From contig NZ_CP076133.1 in NCBI RefSeq assembly GCF_018736045.1, positions 744,001 to 808,000 of the forward strand: 64,000 nt of DNA, given 5' to 3'. This DNA comes from Flammeovirga yaeyamensis (GTDB taxonomy: Bacteria > Bacteroidota > Bacteroidia > Cytophagales > Flammeovirgaceae). Positions 25,307 through 33,956 of this stretch are shown piece by piece; the stretch's first letter is position 1, and every line of letters starts with the position of its first letter. A program made the position numbers and the translations under genes. The notes below the pieces were generated by a model. That model was not told where the DNA came from and searched no databases. It was given only the letters and a program-made list of their open reading frames with translations.

Positions 25307-26875
25307 TCAGTTTTTAGAATTTTGTCTTTCCTCATTCCATCGTTTATAATCTTCCATAGCACCATCGATAGAGAAAGAATCGATCTTCTCAATTTGAGGA
25401 TACTTGTATAAAGATTGTATAAACTCTCCAGCCACCGCACCTGCTTTATAGATATAAGGAGCACGTTTCGCTAACCAAGCCCAATAAGAGTTGGAATCGG
25501 TATCCGCTCTTTCGTATGGATCTCTTCTGATGTTAAAGATCTTTGGAAGTCGTAAAGACACAAAAGGTTCTGCCCAAACTTGCATGGTGTGAGCACGCTG
25601 TTCCATAAAGACCACTTTCCAATCGTCCATTCGAACACAAGTGATGTCGCCATCATCGGAAGTATAGATAAAATTCCTTCTCGGACTTTCTTTTACTTCA
25701 CCCAAGAAGTACGGCATCATGTTATAGCCATCGATAGTGGTTTTTACACTACGACCAGCATAATCAATTCCTGCCTCTAACTTTCCTTTAATATCTTCTA
25801 CACCCACTAATGCCATAATCGTAGGCAACCAATCCTGATGAGAAACAATACCGTTTAAGATTTGTCCTTCTTTTATCTTTCCTTTCCACATTACATGACA
25901 AGGCACTCTATACGCTCCTTCCCAGTTGGTATTTTTTTCAGATCTGTAAGGAGTTACTGCACCATCAGGCCATTCATTGTAGTGAGGACCATTATCAGTA
26001 GAATACATAATGATGGTATTCTCCATCAAACCAAGTTCTTCTAATTTCGCTAAGATCTTACCGATATTTCTATCGTGATCGACCATTACATCCGCATAGA
26101 AAGAATCGCCTCCCTGTCCTGAAAGACCTTTAATATCGTCGGCTCTATATGTAGGGAAGTGCATTCCTACAGTGTTATACCACAAGAAGAAAGGCGCATC
26201 TTCTTTCGATTTTTCGCCCAACCAGTCGATGGCACGCTGTGTAATTTCTCTATCGACTGTTTCCATTCTTTTCTTTGTCAAGGGTCCTGTATCTTCCACA
26301 CGACCATCGGCATAAGAGTGGATAACACCTCTTGGTCCAAAACGTTCTTTGAAACCAGGGTCTTGAGGATAATCAGGATGTTCCGGTTCTTCTTCTGCAT
26401 TTAAGTGGTAGAGGTTACCAAAGAATTCATCAAATCCATGTTCTGTAGGTAACATTTCATCTCTATCGCCAAAGTGATTTTTACCAAATTGAGCGGTATT
26501 ATATCCTTCTTTCTTTAAAAGCCATGCAATAGAAGGGTGAGCAGGTCTAAAACCCGCATTTGCACCTGGTAAACCTACTTTAGATAATCCCGATCGGATA
26601 GGCGACTGACCTGTTAAGAAAGAGGAACGACCCGCTGTACACGATTGCTCACCGTAATAATCGGTGAACGCAATGCCCTCGTCGGCAATTCGGTCGATAT
26701 TAGGAGTTTGATAGCCCATTTGTCCTCTGTTCCAAAACGAGAGGTTGAATTGTCCAATATCATCTCCCCAAAGAATAACGATATTAGGTTTTTTAGATTT
26801 TTTGATGGGTTTGTCGTCTGCTAGTAAAGAGACACTAAATAACAGCGACAGAAAGATTAAGAAAGCTTTCTTCAT
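25307..26875 (-). CDS. S1-family sulfatase, exported
   Basis: This 522-residue protein has a signal peptide (residues 1-20) and the S1 sulfatase signature. The metal-binding start is NIVILWGDDIGQFNLS. The formylglycine motif is C-T-A-G-R at residue 79 (context GEQSCTAGRSSFLTGQSPI). Later motifs are YNTAQFGKNHFGD and IIMYSTDNGPHYNEWPDG. The cysteine-type site needs a formylglycine-generating enzyme, which is not in the window. S1 enzymes remove sulfate esters. The substrate is unknown. This gene is isolated from the sulfatase cluster at 52-59.6 kb and is more like widespread arylsulfatases of proteobacteria than the CxPSR forms there. It may act on a different sulfate ester. Confidence 0.9.
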   Translation of the reverse strand: MKKAFLIFLSLLFSVSLLADDKPIKKSKKPNIVILWGDDIGQFNLSFWNRGQMGYQTPNIDRIADEGIAFTDYYGEQSCTAGRSSFLTGQSPIRSGLSKVGLPGANAGFRPAHPSIAWLLKKEGYNTAQFGKNHFGDRDEMLPTEHGFDEFFGNLYHLNAEEEPEHPDYPQDPGFKERFGPRGVIHSYADGRVEDTGPLTKKRMETVDREITQRAIDWLGEKSKEDAPFFLWYNTVGMHFPTYRADDIKGLSGQGGDSFYADVMVDHDRNIGKILAKLEELGLMENTIIMYSTDNGPHYNEWPDGAVTPYRSEKNTNWEGAYRVPCHVMWKGKIKEGQILNGIVSHQDWLPTIMALVGVEDIKGKLEAGIDYAGRSVKTTIDGYNMMPYFLGEVKESPRRNFIYTSDDGDITCVRMDDWKVVFMEQRAHTMQVWAEPFVSLRLPKIFNIRRDPYERADTDSNSYWAWLAKRAPYIYKAGAVAGEFIQSLYKYPQIEKIDSFSIDGAMEDYKRWNEERQNSKN

Positions 26876-27034
26876 AATAGGAGCTTATATTTTATGAAAT
26901 AGTTAATTGATTTTGTAGCAATTAAATTACAATAATATTTCGGATAAATCGATATTTATCTTCGTATTATCAATTAGATTTTAAGTTTCTAGTAAAATCA
27001 ATTCATTAATAGATCTAAATACGTTAAAAATATA

Positions 27035-27065
27035 TTTGTATGTACAACTAATTATTTTACCTTTG
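27035..27065 (+). promoter_or_regulatory. Bacteroidota-type promoter of the MarR gene with overlapping operator
   Basis: TTTG at 27035-27038, a 19-base spacer and TACCTTTG at 27058-27065 match the Bacteroidota consensus without mismatch. Transcription should start near 27072, about 11 bases before the ATG at 27083. The palindrome TTGTATGTACAA (27036-27047) overlaps the -33 box, and the same 15 bases, TTGTATGTACAACTA, recur at 27558. Confidence 0.75.
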
Positions 27066-27082
27066 TATCAAATATTAAGGTT

Positions 27083-27511
27083 ATGGAAGAAAAAAATAAT
27101 TATCAGGAATGCTGTATGTACTTTACAGCCAACTCGTTGACGAGATACATCAATACGATGGCAGATAATGCTTTCCGTCCAACAGGTTTAGCTCCATCAT
27201 ACGGACACTTGATGATGATTTTAATTGAAGAGCCGGGTTTAACACAAAATGAGTTAAGTGCAAGAATGAATGTGAAAGCATCGACCATGACTCGTTTTTT
27301 AGAAAAACTGATCGCTCAAAATTATGCTGAGAGAGTGCAGGAGGGGAGAAGCATGCATGTATATCCAACCGATTCAGGAAAAGCATTACATGATCCTATC
27401 CTTAAAGCGTTGTCTGATTTACATAAAAACTACTGTGATGTTCTAGGTAAGGAAGTCGCTGAGAAAATGATAGCAGATATGGCCATCGCCAACAGAAAAT
27501 TAGGAGAATAA
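27083..27511 (+). CDS. MarR-family regulator
   Basis: This 142-residue winged-helix regulator has the DNA-binding core GLTQNELSARMNVKASTMTR, FLEKLIAQNYAERVQ and the wing EGRSMHVYPTDSGK, with dimerisation helices at both ends. The N-terminus contains QECCMYFTANSLTRY with a vicinal cysteine pair (residues 11-12), which could sense oxidants or electrophiles (inference). It represses or activates genes on binding a palindromic operator. A palindrome in its own promoter and an identical copy before the next gene make autoregulation and control of the oxidoreductase likely. Confidence 0.9.
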   Translation: MEEKNNYQECCMYFTANSLTRYINTMADNAFRPTGLAPSYGHLMMILIEEPGLTQNELSARMNVKASTMTRFLEKLIAQNYAERVQEGRSMHVYPTDSGKALHDPILKALSDLHKNYCDVLGKEVAEKMIADMAIANRKLGE

Positions 27512-27519
27512 AGTAGTGG

Positions 27520-27543
27520 AAAGGGATATCAAAATCCCTTTTA
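27520..27543 (+). terminator. Short hairpin between the MarR and oxidoreductase genes
   Basis: AAAGGGA-TATCAAAA-TCCCTTT followed by TATAAAA lies 9 bases after the MarR stop. The stem is weak, so it probably attenuates rather than stops readthrough. Confidence 0.45.
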
Positions 27544-27557
27544 TAAAAATATTTAAC

Positions 27558-27572
27558 TTGTATGTACAACTA
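27558..27572 (+). promoter_or_regulatory. Second copy of the MarR operator
   Basis: TTGTATGTACAACTA is identical to 27036-27050. It sits 15 bases before the ATG at 27588, so a bound regulator would block initiation or elongation. The upstream TAACTTG could serve as a weak -7 box. Confidence 0.6.
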
Positions 27573-27587
27573 AAAGTAAAAAGAAAC

Positions 27588-28526
27588 ATGAAAACATTAG
27601 TCATTTTAGCCCACCCAGAAGTAGAAAAATCAATAGCAAACAATAAGATTTTAAACGATATAAAAGAAAATATTGATAACGTTGAGGTAAGCGATATCCA
27701 TTCTTTATATCCAGATTATAAAATTGATGTTGAGGCAGAACAACAAAAGTTATTAGCAGCAGATAATGTTATTTTCCAATACCCATTCTATTGGTACAAC
27801 ATGCCGGGTATTTTAAAAGTATGGTTCGATCAGGTGTTCTCGTATAACTTTGCTTACGGATCAAAGGGAGATAAATTAAAAGGGAAGAATTTCTTGCTAA
27901 GCTTTACCGTTGGAGGGCCAGAAGAATCGTATTCAGCCACAGGTTACAATCATTTTAAAATTGAGGATTTCACAAAACCAATGGAGCAAACAGCGTATTT
28001 GGCTCAGATGAATTTCTTAAAACCGATTTATGGTCATGGTATGGTTTACATTCCAGGCGTATACAACTCTATTGAGGTTGTAGAGGAACGTGCAGCCCAA
28101 CAGGCACAAAGAGTTATTGATACCATCAATGGTCTAAAAGAAAAAAATGCAGAGGGTATTATCAAAGGATTTGTAAAGGAGTGGTTCTCTAATTTTGATA
28201 TCATGTCAGAAGATAAATTCTTCCATCCTTTTATAACAGATCAATCGGTATTTACTTTTCCAGAAGGGCGATTTGAAGGTCAAAAAGGATTTAGTGATTG
28301 GTATGCTGAAACAAGAAAAATCATCAAACCTAACAATACACACACCATTGAAAAAATAGAGGTCACCAAAGAGCAAGAACTATTTGATGTTCAGTTAAGC
28401 ATCGATTTAGAAGCGGACACTACATCTGGAGAACAATTGAAAATGAAAGTGGAAGAAAGCTGGAAATTGGTCATCTCAGAGAATGGAAAAGTAGAGATTA
28501 GAGAGTATATTGTAAGACCTTTGTAA
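27588..28526 (+). CDS. NAD(P)H oxidoreductase fused to a SnoaL-like domain
   Basis: The start is the ATG at 27588 (MKTLVILAHPEVEKSIANNK). An earlier in-frame start at 27516 would add a non-conserved leader that contains the operator. Residues about 1-185 are a flavodoxin-fold NAD(P)H dehydrogenase of the KefF/MdaB kind: NVIFQYPFYWYNMPGILKVW, then FDQVFSYNFAYG and SFTVGGPEESY. Residues about 200-312 are a SnoaL/NTF2-like domain (FVKEWFSNFDIMSEDKFF, VFTFPEGRFEGQKGFSDWY, IEKIEVTKEQELFDVQLSID). The enzyme half reduces quinones or similar electrophiles with NAD(P)H and FMN or FAD. The second half is a small-molecule-binding cone. A joint enzyme under a MarR regulator suggests induced detoxification (inference). 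Confidence 0.85.
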   Translation: MKTLVILAHPEVEKSIANNKILNDIKENIDNVEVSDIHSLYPDYKIDVEAEQQKLLAADNVIFQYPFYWYNMPGILKVWFDQVFSYNFAYGSKGDKLKGKNFLLSFTVGGPEESYSATGYNHFKIEDFTKPMEQTAYLAQMNFLKPIYGHGMVYIPGVYNSIEVVEERAAQQAQRVIDTINGLKEKNAEGIIKGFVKEWFSNFDIMSEDKFFHPFITDQSVFTFPEGRFEGQKGFSDWYAETRKIIKPNNTHTIEKIEVTKEQELFDVQLSIDLEADTTSGEQLKMKVEESWKLVISENGKVEIREYIVRPL

Positions 28527-28540
28527 TCATAATTAGATAC

Positions 28541-28588
28541 AAAAACGGAGGCTATTTCATTTGCATTTATGAAATAGCCTCCGTTTTT
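28541..28588. terminator. Strong bidirectional terminator
   Basis: The 20-base arm AAAAACGGAGGCTATTTCAT and its exact inverse ATGAAATAGCCTCCGTTTTT surround an 8-base loop. It lies between the convergent oxidoreductase and PKD-protein genes and has T runs in both directions. Confidence 0.9.
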
Positions 28589-28605
28589 TATCAAGTAAAA
28601 AGTCC

Positions 28606-30276
28606 TTATTTCTTTATTACTTTCACCTGTCCGGCAGAGCGATCAGAATTAAACTTAAAGATATACACCCCATTCCTCAGATCACTAAGATCAATTTGAT
28701 GTTTCCCCTCAGTTAATTTCATCTCTTTATACTTTTCTCCCGTCAAAGAATAAATTGATAATAGAGATTGATCTATACTTTCAATATATACATATTGATT
28801 TGTTGGGTTGGGATAGCACTTTCGAATAATTTTATCAATCTGGTCCAAAGAAGTTGGTATTTCAACCTCTACTTCCACAGGATGTATAGTAATGATTACA
28901 TGATCCGTCACGATCTGATCCTCATAGAAAACCTGCAAACCAATGCTATAATTCGTTGTGGTAGGTACCTGAGGAGCAACAAAAGTAGGTTGCATATGAC
29001 TAGGATCTGATAATATGATATCAACTGGAGCATTCCATTTTAAATACCCTTCTTTATGTAATTCTGATAATGAAGCATCCAACATCACGGTATCTCCGGC
29101 ATTCACAATTTGTCTGCTTCCCGCATGTGCAATGGCTAACAATGGAGGTTTAGGTTGCACAGTTACTTCCACCGTATCATTTGATGTCACTCCTTTGTAA
29201 TTACTTGTAAGAGTGATGATAAAAGTGGTATCACTTTCCACTTCAGGAGCAACAAACGTAGGTTGAACCGCAGTGTAATCATCCAATTGAATTTCCAAAG
29301 GAGTAAACCAAGTAAAGGTTGAATTTAATGGTAATGACTTCGATGCATCTAAAGTCACCACACTATCTGATTCCACAGTTTGATCTTCTCCTGCAGAAGC
29401 TATCACATCAGGAATAATAATTACATCCACTTGATCAGAAACACTTGTCAACATATCTGTAGCAGTTAAAGTAAACGTATATTCAGTTTCCAAAGGAGTA
29501 TCTTCCGGAACAGTAAAACTTGTCGATAACTGGTTCGTATTTGATAATTGAATGCCATCAGGTGCCGTCCAAGTAAATTCAAAAGGAGCATCCGTATTCA
29601 TATTACCAGATAATCTCACCACATTTCCTGCCTGCGTGGCGACATCATTCCCTGCATTTACTTTAGGTGTAATATCATATTGTTTTAAAGAAAAATCGTC
29701 TAAGTAAATATCAAATTCTCCATTTCCAGATGCAGAGTTGATGTGAAGCTGACTTAATACTGCATCACCATCATTTCCATTTTCAATATATTGATGATCT
29801 ATCGTAAAGACTTTTTCAAAATAGATCCACTGATCAGCTTGTCCTTGTACATCTCCGTCAACTTCACCAGGCTTCTTTATTTCAACCCTATTATCCGATG
29901 CTGTTACAGAATTTCCTGCAGGAATGAGATGTATATTAAGAGAAGAGGACATATTGCTCGCTTTCAATCGACCGCTTAAAATATATTGATCTCCAATAGT
30001 AATAGGAAAGAAACTATTTTGTTGAGTAATAACAGCTGCTATCCCGGTAGAAGTTTGTATTCGTAAACTATTTTTGCCAGTAGAATTCGAATCTACCTCT
30101 TTGCTTTTTTCATAGTCGTCTACACCAAACCAACCGACACTCAAAGGGAGCTCAAAATCACCATTGACAAGCATTTCATTACCATGATATGTTTGGGAAT
30201 AACTGTTTGAAGTAAATATAAATTGAAGGAAAATAAGACATAACAATATGCCATATTTATTAGTCAGTTGATACAT
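28606..30276 (-). CDS. Secreted PKD-domain protein with type IX sorting domain
   Basis: This 556-residue protein has a signal peptide (residues about 8-27). An N-terminal jelly-roll, carbohydrate-binding-like domain spans about 33-200 (MLVNGDFELPLSVGWFGVDD). Three PKD-like repeats follow at about 205-470, each beginning with a pattern like ASAGEDQTVESDSVVTLDAS. A C-terminal type IX secretion domain spans about 480-556 (IRKCYPNPTNQYVYIESID; LSDLRNGVYIFKF). It is exported to the cell surface or medium. No enzyme domain is visible, so it is probably a binding or scaffolding protein. It closely resembles the C-terminal half of the protein at 43589-46900, and the two bracket the hydrolase region. 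Confidence 0.85.
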   Translation of the reverse strand: MYQLTNKYGILLCLIFLQFIFTSNSYSQTYHGNEMLVNGDFELPLSVGWFGVDDYEKSKEVDSNSTGKNSLRIQTSTGIAAVITQQNSFFPITIGDQYILSGRLKASNMSSSLNIHLIPAGNSVTASDNRVEIKKPGEVDGDVQGQADQWIYFEKVFTIDHQYIENGNDGDAVLSQLHINSASGNGEFDIYLDDFSLKQYDITPKVNAGNDVATQAGNVVRLSGNMNTDAPFEFTWTAPDGIQLSNTNQLSTSFTVPEDTPLETEYTFTLTATDMLTSVSDQVDVIIIPDVIASAGEDQTVESDSVVTLDASKSLPLNSTFTWFTPLEIQLDDYTAVQPTFVAPEVESDTTFIITLTSNYKGVTSNDTVEVTVQPKPPLLAIAHAGSRQIVNAGDTVMLDASLSELHKEGYLKWNAPVDIILSDPSHMQPTFVAPQVPTTTNYSIGLQVFYEDQIVTDHVIITIHPVEVEVEIPTSLDQIDKIIRKCYPNPTNQYVYIESIDQSLLSIYSLTGEKYKEMKLTEGKHQIDLSDLRNGVYIFKFNSDRSAGQVKVIKK

Positions 30277-30525
30277 GATAGATTGTTGTTTGCTTTACCT
30301 ATTTGAGGGTAAATAGTTAAAAGTGTAGATTTAGTTTTGCTACCTAACAATGTTAATCAAAAATACCATAAGATTCAAGGGAGAACCTTTGATAAACAAT
30401 CTTTTAAGTTATTTTGAGAGCATGATTAATTTGTATTGCAATAAACTATAGATAATTTTCAGTTTTGGTAAATAACTTTTAAATTGATTGTGTAAAGCCA
30501 AACTTCTACATCTTTCTACAATCTA

Positions 30526-31815
30526 ATGAGACAAATTCTAATAATTTCCTATTTACTATTACTCCCGATATGTGTTTTTAGTCAAACTGACAAAACAAAT
30601 ACAAAGGAGGGATATGAAAACAATGACCCTATGGGTGGTCCTAAATCTGTTGGGCGACAGTTAGAAGAAAACAATAATAAATATACTTTTGAATACCGTT
30701 ACCCTATCCGAGTGATGAAGGATTGGTATGCTTGGAAAGACAAAATCAATAAAGACCATGGTATAAAATTCGGGATCAATTATACCGGAGTATATTTGAG
30801 GTCTTCAGAAACAATAACGTCTGATAACAATCCAAATGCAGCAGGTGGAATATTGGATTTACAATTGGGATGGACCTTAGCGAATCGTAAGAAAGGAAAA
30901 AATACAGGTACGTTATATATTAAGATGAACTCCCGTCATAACTATAATGGGAAAGATGCTACATCACCTATGTTTCATGGTATTGGCGAATCGGGTTATT
31001 ATGGTTTGCCTGCTGCAGGGTACAGAAGGTATTCCTTCAGAATTTTAGAATTTAATTGGCAACAGAACTTCTTCGATAATCGTTTGGCTTTTGTGGTAGG
31101 TAAAGTAGACATTACCAACTATTTTAATTTTCATGGATTGATTATTCCTTGGCAACACTTTATGGGTTTTGGATCTTCCGTTTCCGGAACCATGAATTGG
31201 GGTAATCAGGGTTTAGGAGGAGTTGTTTCTATTCGACCTACAGAGCAATTATATGTGATGTTTGGAATGGTCGATGTTTACGGGGATCAATTTGAAGACG
31301 GTGACTTTTTTGATGTGGGTAGATACTTTGATCAAGGAAAGTACAATTACCTTTTAGAAGTGGGCTATGTACCAACTTTCGCAGAACGTTACTTTAAGAA
31401 AATCTCTCTTACCGCATGGAATTCTGCTAGTTATACTAATTTGAGTGACAATTTTATTGGTCAGGGACAAGGAATGGCCTTCTCATCTCATTGGTTCTTC
31501 AACGAACGTTTTGCTCCTTATTTCCGATTTGGTTTCTCTAATGGAGTTGGAGAAAATACCTTCTACAAAAAAGATGTTCAAATTGGACATGGACTTCGTT
31601 TTAGAAACTATGATATGTTAGGGATATCAATTAGTTGGAACGAACCGAATATTCCCGATGTAAAAGACCAATACACCGCAGAAATATTTTATCGATTTAA
31701 TTTATCGGCGCACTTCGAGATTACTCCAAGTGCTCAATACATCAGAAATCCTACTTTTAATCCATCTGAAGATAACCTTTTCTATTTTGGATTTAGAGGT
31801 AGGATGACCTTATAA
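30526..31815 (+). CDS. OprB-like carbohydrate porin
   Basis: This 429-residue protein has a signal peptide (residues 1-20, ending FSQ) and an outer-membrane beta-barrel pattern rich in alternating aromatic residues. It has the OprB motifs GINYTGVYLRSSETI, GGILDLQLGWTLANRKKGKN, FVVGKVDITNYFNFHG, FGSSVSGTMNWGNQGLGGVV and, near the end, EIFYRFNLSAHFEITPSAQY. The family forms substrate-selective porins for sugars in the outer membrane. In a window without any SusC/SusD pair, it is the only recognisable route here for sugar import across the outer membrane (inference). The peptidase-like gene starts 19 bases after its stop, so they are one transcript. Confidence 0.85.
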   Translation: MRQILIISYLLLLPICVFSQTDKTNTKEGYENNDPMGGPKSVGRQLEENNNKYTFEYRYPIRVMKDWYAWKDKINKDHGIKFGINYTGVYLRSSETITSDNNPNAAGGILDLQLGWTLANRKKGKNTGTLYIKMNSRHNYNGKDATSPMFHGIGESGYYGLPAAGYRRYSFRILEFNWQQNFFDNRLAFVVGKVDITNYFNFHGLIIPWQHFMGFGSSVSGTMNWGNQGLGGVVSIRPTEQLYVMFGMVDVYGDQFEDGDFFDVGRYFDQGKYNYLLEVGYVPTFAERYFKKISLTAWNSASYTNLSDNFIGQGQGMAFSSHWFFNERFAPYFRFGFSNGVGENTFYKKDVQIGHGLRFRNYDMLGISISWNEPNIPDVKDQYTAEIFYRFNLSAHFEITPSAQYIRNPTFNPSEDNLFYFGFRGRMTL

Positions 31816-31834
31816 CATTATAAACTGAACTGTT

Positions 31835-33001
31835 ATGAAAAAATACACTCTCTTACCACTATTATGTGGACTATTTGTTTTATTTACTTCATCTTCCCCT
31901 TTGAGTGATCGAGCAAAAACTTGGAAAGCATCTGATAAGGCTAAAAAGTTTGTGAAAGAAACCATTTCACTTGATTTTTATGCATCACCTTATGGTGTGG
32001 GTTGGAACAAACCAGAACATCTGCATGACTACATTGATAGAGCAATGGAAACAGGGATTACAGGTGCTTCAGCTACTTTGGCAGCCACTTATTTTACCTG
32101 GGAAGATTGGATCAAAGAGTACAATGTTTGGAGATCAACCATGTTGCAGACACCAGATAAGTTTGTATTTGTGCATCATGTAGAGGATATTCATAGAGCA
32201 CATAAAGAAGGAAAATATGCCATGATCTTTAATTCTCAAACAACTTCTATTTTAAATGGCGATCTTACTAAAATTGCTGCTTTAAGAGGAATGGGTGTTT
32301 CGAGTATGCAATTGGTATATAATGGTGCTTATCGTACAGGCGATGGTGTAATGCGTTATTATAAAGGAAAAGATGGAGGCTTAACCGATTGGGGAAAGAA
32401 AGTATTGGACGAGATGGTTAAGCAAGGTATTATTGTCGATTTAAGTCATACGGGACGTAATACGGCAGTAGATATTTCGAATTACATGTTAGAGAAGTAT
32501 CCTGGTGTTCCTTTTGTATATACTCATTCTCTACCAGAAGGTTTGTACAAAAACTTACCGGATGCCACGGAAAGAGGTTGCTGCAGAAACATTACAGACG
32601 AACAAGCAAAATTAGCTGCTAAGTCTGGAGGTGTTGTTAGCCCAACATTTACAGAATGGATGATGGATGGTGTTTGGCCTGACGATATTTCTCCAGTACA
32701 CTGTGCCGATATGATCGATTATTATGTGAAATTAATAGGAGAAGATCATGTAGGAATTGCAACTGATGATATGTTTACTTTAGATATTCTAATGGGTTTT
32801 GTAAAACAAAACGCAGCCTCTTATGATGACGATGGATATATGGTCAATGCATTTAACAAAGGAGCTGATGGCTGTGGAGAATTGGCTAAAATTTTACCAG
32901 CAGTAACGGACGAGTTATGGAAAAGAGGTTATACGGATGAGCAGATCAAAAAAATCTACGGAGGTAATGTGATGCGTGTCTATAAAAAAGTCTGGAAATA
33001 A
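31835..33001 (+). CDS. M19 (membrane dipeptidase) family protein, divergent metal site
   Basis: This 388-residue protein has a signal peptide (about residues 1-24) and the M19 barrel: [67 protein letters not shown] and [13 protein letters not shown]19 enzymes normally bind two zinc ions through an early HxD, a glutamate, and two later histidines. The later histidines (SHTG, THSL) and the aspartate (IATDD) are present. The HxD position reads DFYASPY and the glutamate position reads SQTT, so the first zinc site is lost. A subfamily with this Q is known to me. The protein may bind one metal or act on something other than dipeptides. It pairs with the porin. Confidence 0.75.
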   Translation: MKKYTLLPLLCGLFVLFTSSSPLSDRAKTWKASDKAKKFVKETISLDFYASPYGVGWNKPEHLHDYIDRAMETGITGASATLAATYFTWEDWIKEYNVWRSTMLQTPDKFVFVHHVEDIHRAHKEGKYAMIFNSQTTSILNGDLTKIAALRGMGVSSMQLVYNGAYRTGDGVMRYYKGKDGGLTDWGKKVLDEMVKQGIIVDLSHTGRNTAVDISNYMLEKYPGVPFVYTHSLPEGLYKNLPDATERGCCRNITDEQAKLAAKSGGVVSPTFTEWMMDGVWPDDISPVHCADMIDYYVKLIGEDHVGIATDDMFTLDILMGFVKQNAASYDDDGYMVNAFNKGADGCGELAKILPAVTDELWKRGYTDEQIKKIYGGNVMRVYKKVWK

Positions 33002-33010
33002 TTGATATAC

Positions 33011-33086
33011 AAAGAGGATGTCTCATTTATCCACTTTTCCTCGTATTATGATACGAGGTTTTATTGAATTTTGAGACAGCCTCTTT
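33011..33086. terminator. Nested hairpin between convergent genes
   Basis: The outer stem is AAAGAGG..GTCTCA (33011-33025) with TGAGAC..CCTCTTT (33072-33086). The inner hairpin is CCTCGTAT-TATG-ATACGAGG (33039-33058). It lies between the M19 gene and the minus-strand lipoprotein gene and is likely bidirectional. Confidence 0.65.
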
Positions 33087-33104
33087 AAATATTAAATAGT
33101 GTCG

Positions 33105-33815
33105 TTATCTAGACTCAGCATTTGATAGATCCTCCGCCTCTTCCTTAGAAACGATTTCTTCATTATACAAAACAAATCGATCAATCGCATGCCCTGTCGA
33201 TCTTCTAGAGATCTGTACAGTATACGTTCCCGCTTCGTTAAAAGTAGCATAAATATTTAACCCTTCATGATCACTTGTTCTGGTGGCCCAACTCCAATCT
33301 AAGGTTCCTGAACAAAAGACCTTCATCCAGCCATCTTTGGAACTTCCGTTTACGATCTTATCTGACTGTACCATCGTCCCTCCCTTAGGATATTTTACTG
33401 TGGCATTTTTCTTCCCAAAAAAATCATGTGCACCAAGAATTCTTAACCAACTGTCGTTGGCTTCTGTGGTATTATCACCTTCATTTACTTTGTTGTGCCA
33501 AATGAAACGGTAGGTGCCTGGAGTGTTTATCTGAACACTATATTCCAGAATAGATTCACCCGGATTATTCATCTGAGCATCACCAGAATTTTGGTAATAT
33601 GAAGTGCCGGTAAATCCAGCCGTTGCCGTGTTTTCTGTCCACCCTTCTTCTGCAGGAGTTGTTTCTACTTCAACTACAATCATCCCTTCTTGTTCTTGAA
33701 ATACTGCATCAGAGTCTTTAAGATTGGCTAATTCGTCTTCGCTACAGCTTGTAAATAGAGTACATAGGATCGCACTTCCCATAAGTACTTTTCTTAAATG
33801 TTGAAAATTTTTCAT
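33105..33815 (-). CDS. Lipoprotein with carbohydrate-binding-like beta-sandwich
   Basis: This 236-residue protein begins with a lipoprotein signal (lipobox ILCTLFTSCSED, cysteine about residue 24). The mature part is beta-rich: VVEVETTPAEEGWTENTA, then GESILEYSVQINTPGTYRFI, GWMKVFCSGTLDWSWA and FNEAGTYTVQISRRSTGHAI with DRFVLYNEE. This is the pattern of CBM6/CBM35-like or GH115 C-terminal beta-sandwich domains, in which an acidic EVE start and a final DRFVL strand flank the ligand site. It probably sits at the cell surface and binds a glycan. No enzyme motif is seen. It is divergent from the GH16 gene across 141 bases, so a common regulatory region is likely. Confidence 0.6.
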   Translation of the reverse strand: MKNFQHLRKVLMGSAILCTLFTSCSEDELANLKDSDAVFQEQEGMIVVEVETTPAEEGWTENTATAGFTGTSYYQNSGDAQMNNPGESILEYSVQINTPGTYRFIWHNKVNEGDNTTEANDSWLRILGAHDFFGKKNATVKYPKGGTMVQSDKIVNGSSKDGWMKVFCSGTLDWSWATRTSDHEGLNIYATFNEAGTYTVQISRRSTGHAIDRFVLYNEEIVSKEEAEDLSNAESR

Positions 33816-33956
33816 AGTAGTTTTATCAAGTATTTATGGATATAGAGTCTAAAATAATGCCATTTAAAATTCACCCCCCTTCAACGATAATTTTTTTACT
33901 TTATCCTCAATAATCAATAATTACCTTAGCTTCGAAATGAATTTAATCTTATAAAC

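Noticed and set aside
25307-26875. Assigning the lone sulfatase to the galactan operon
   Set aside because: It is 26 kb from the other sulfatases, has a CTAGR instead of a CxPSR site, and its own terminator and neighbours.
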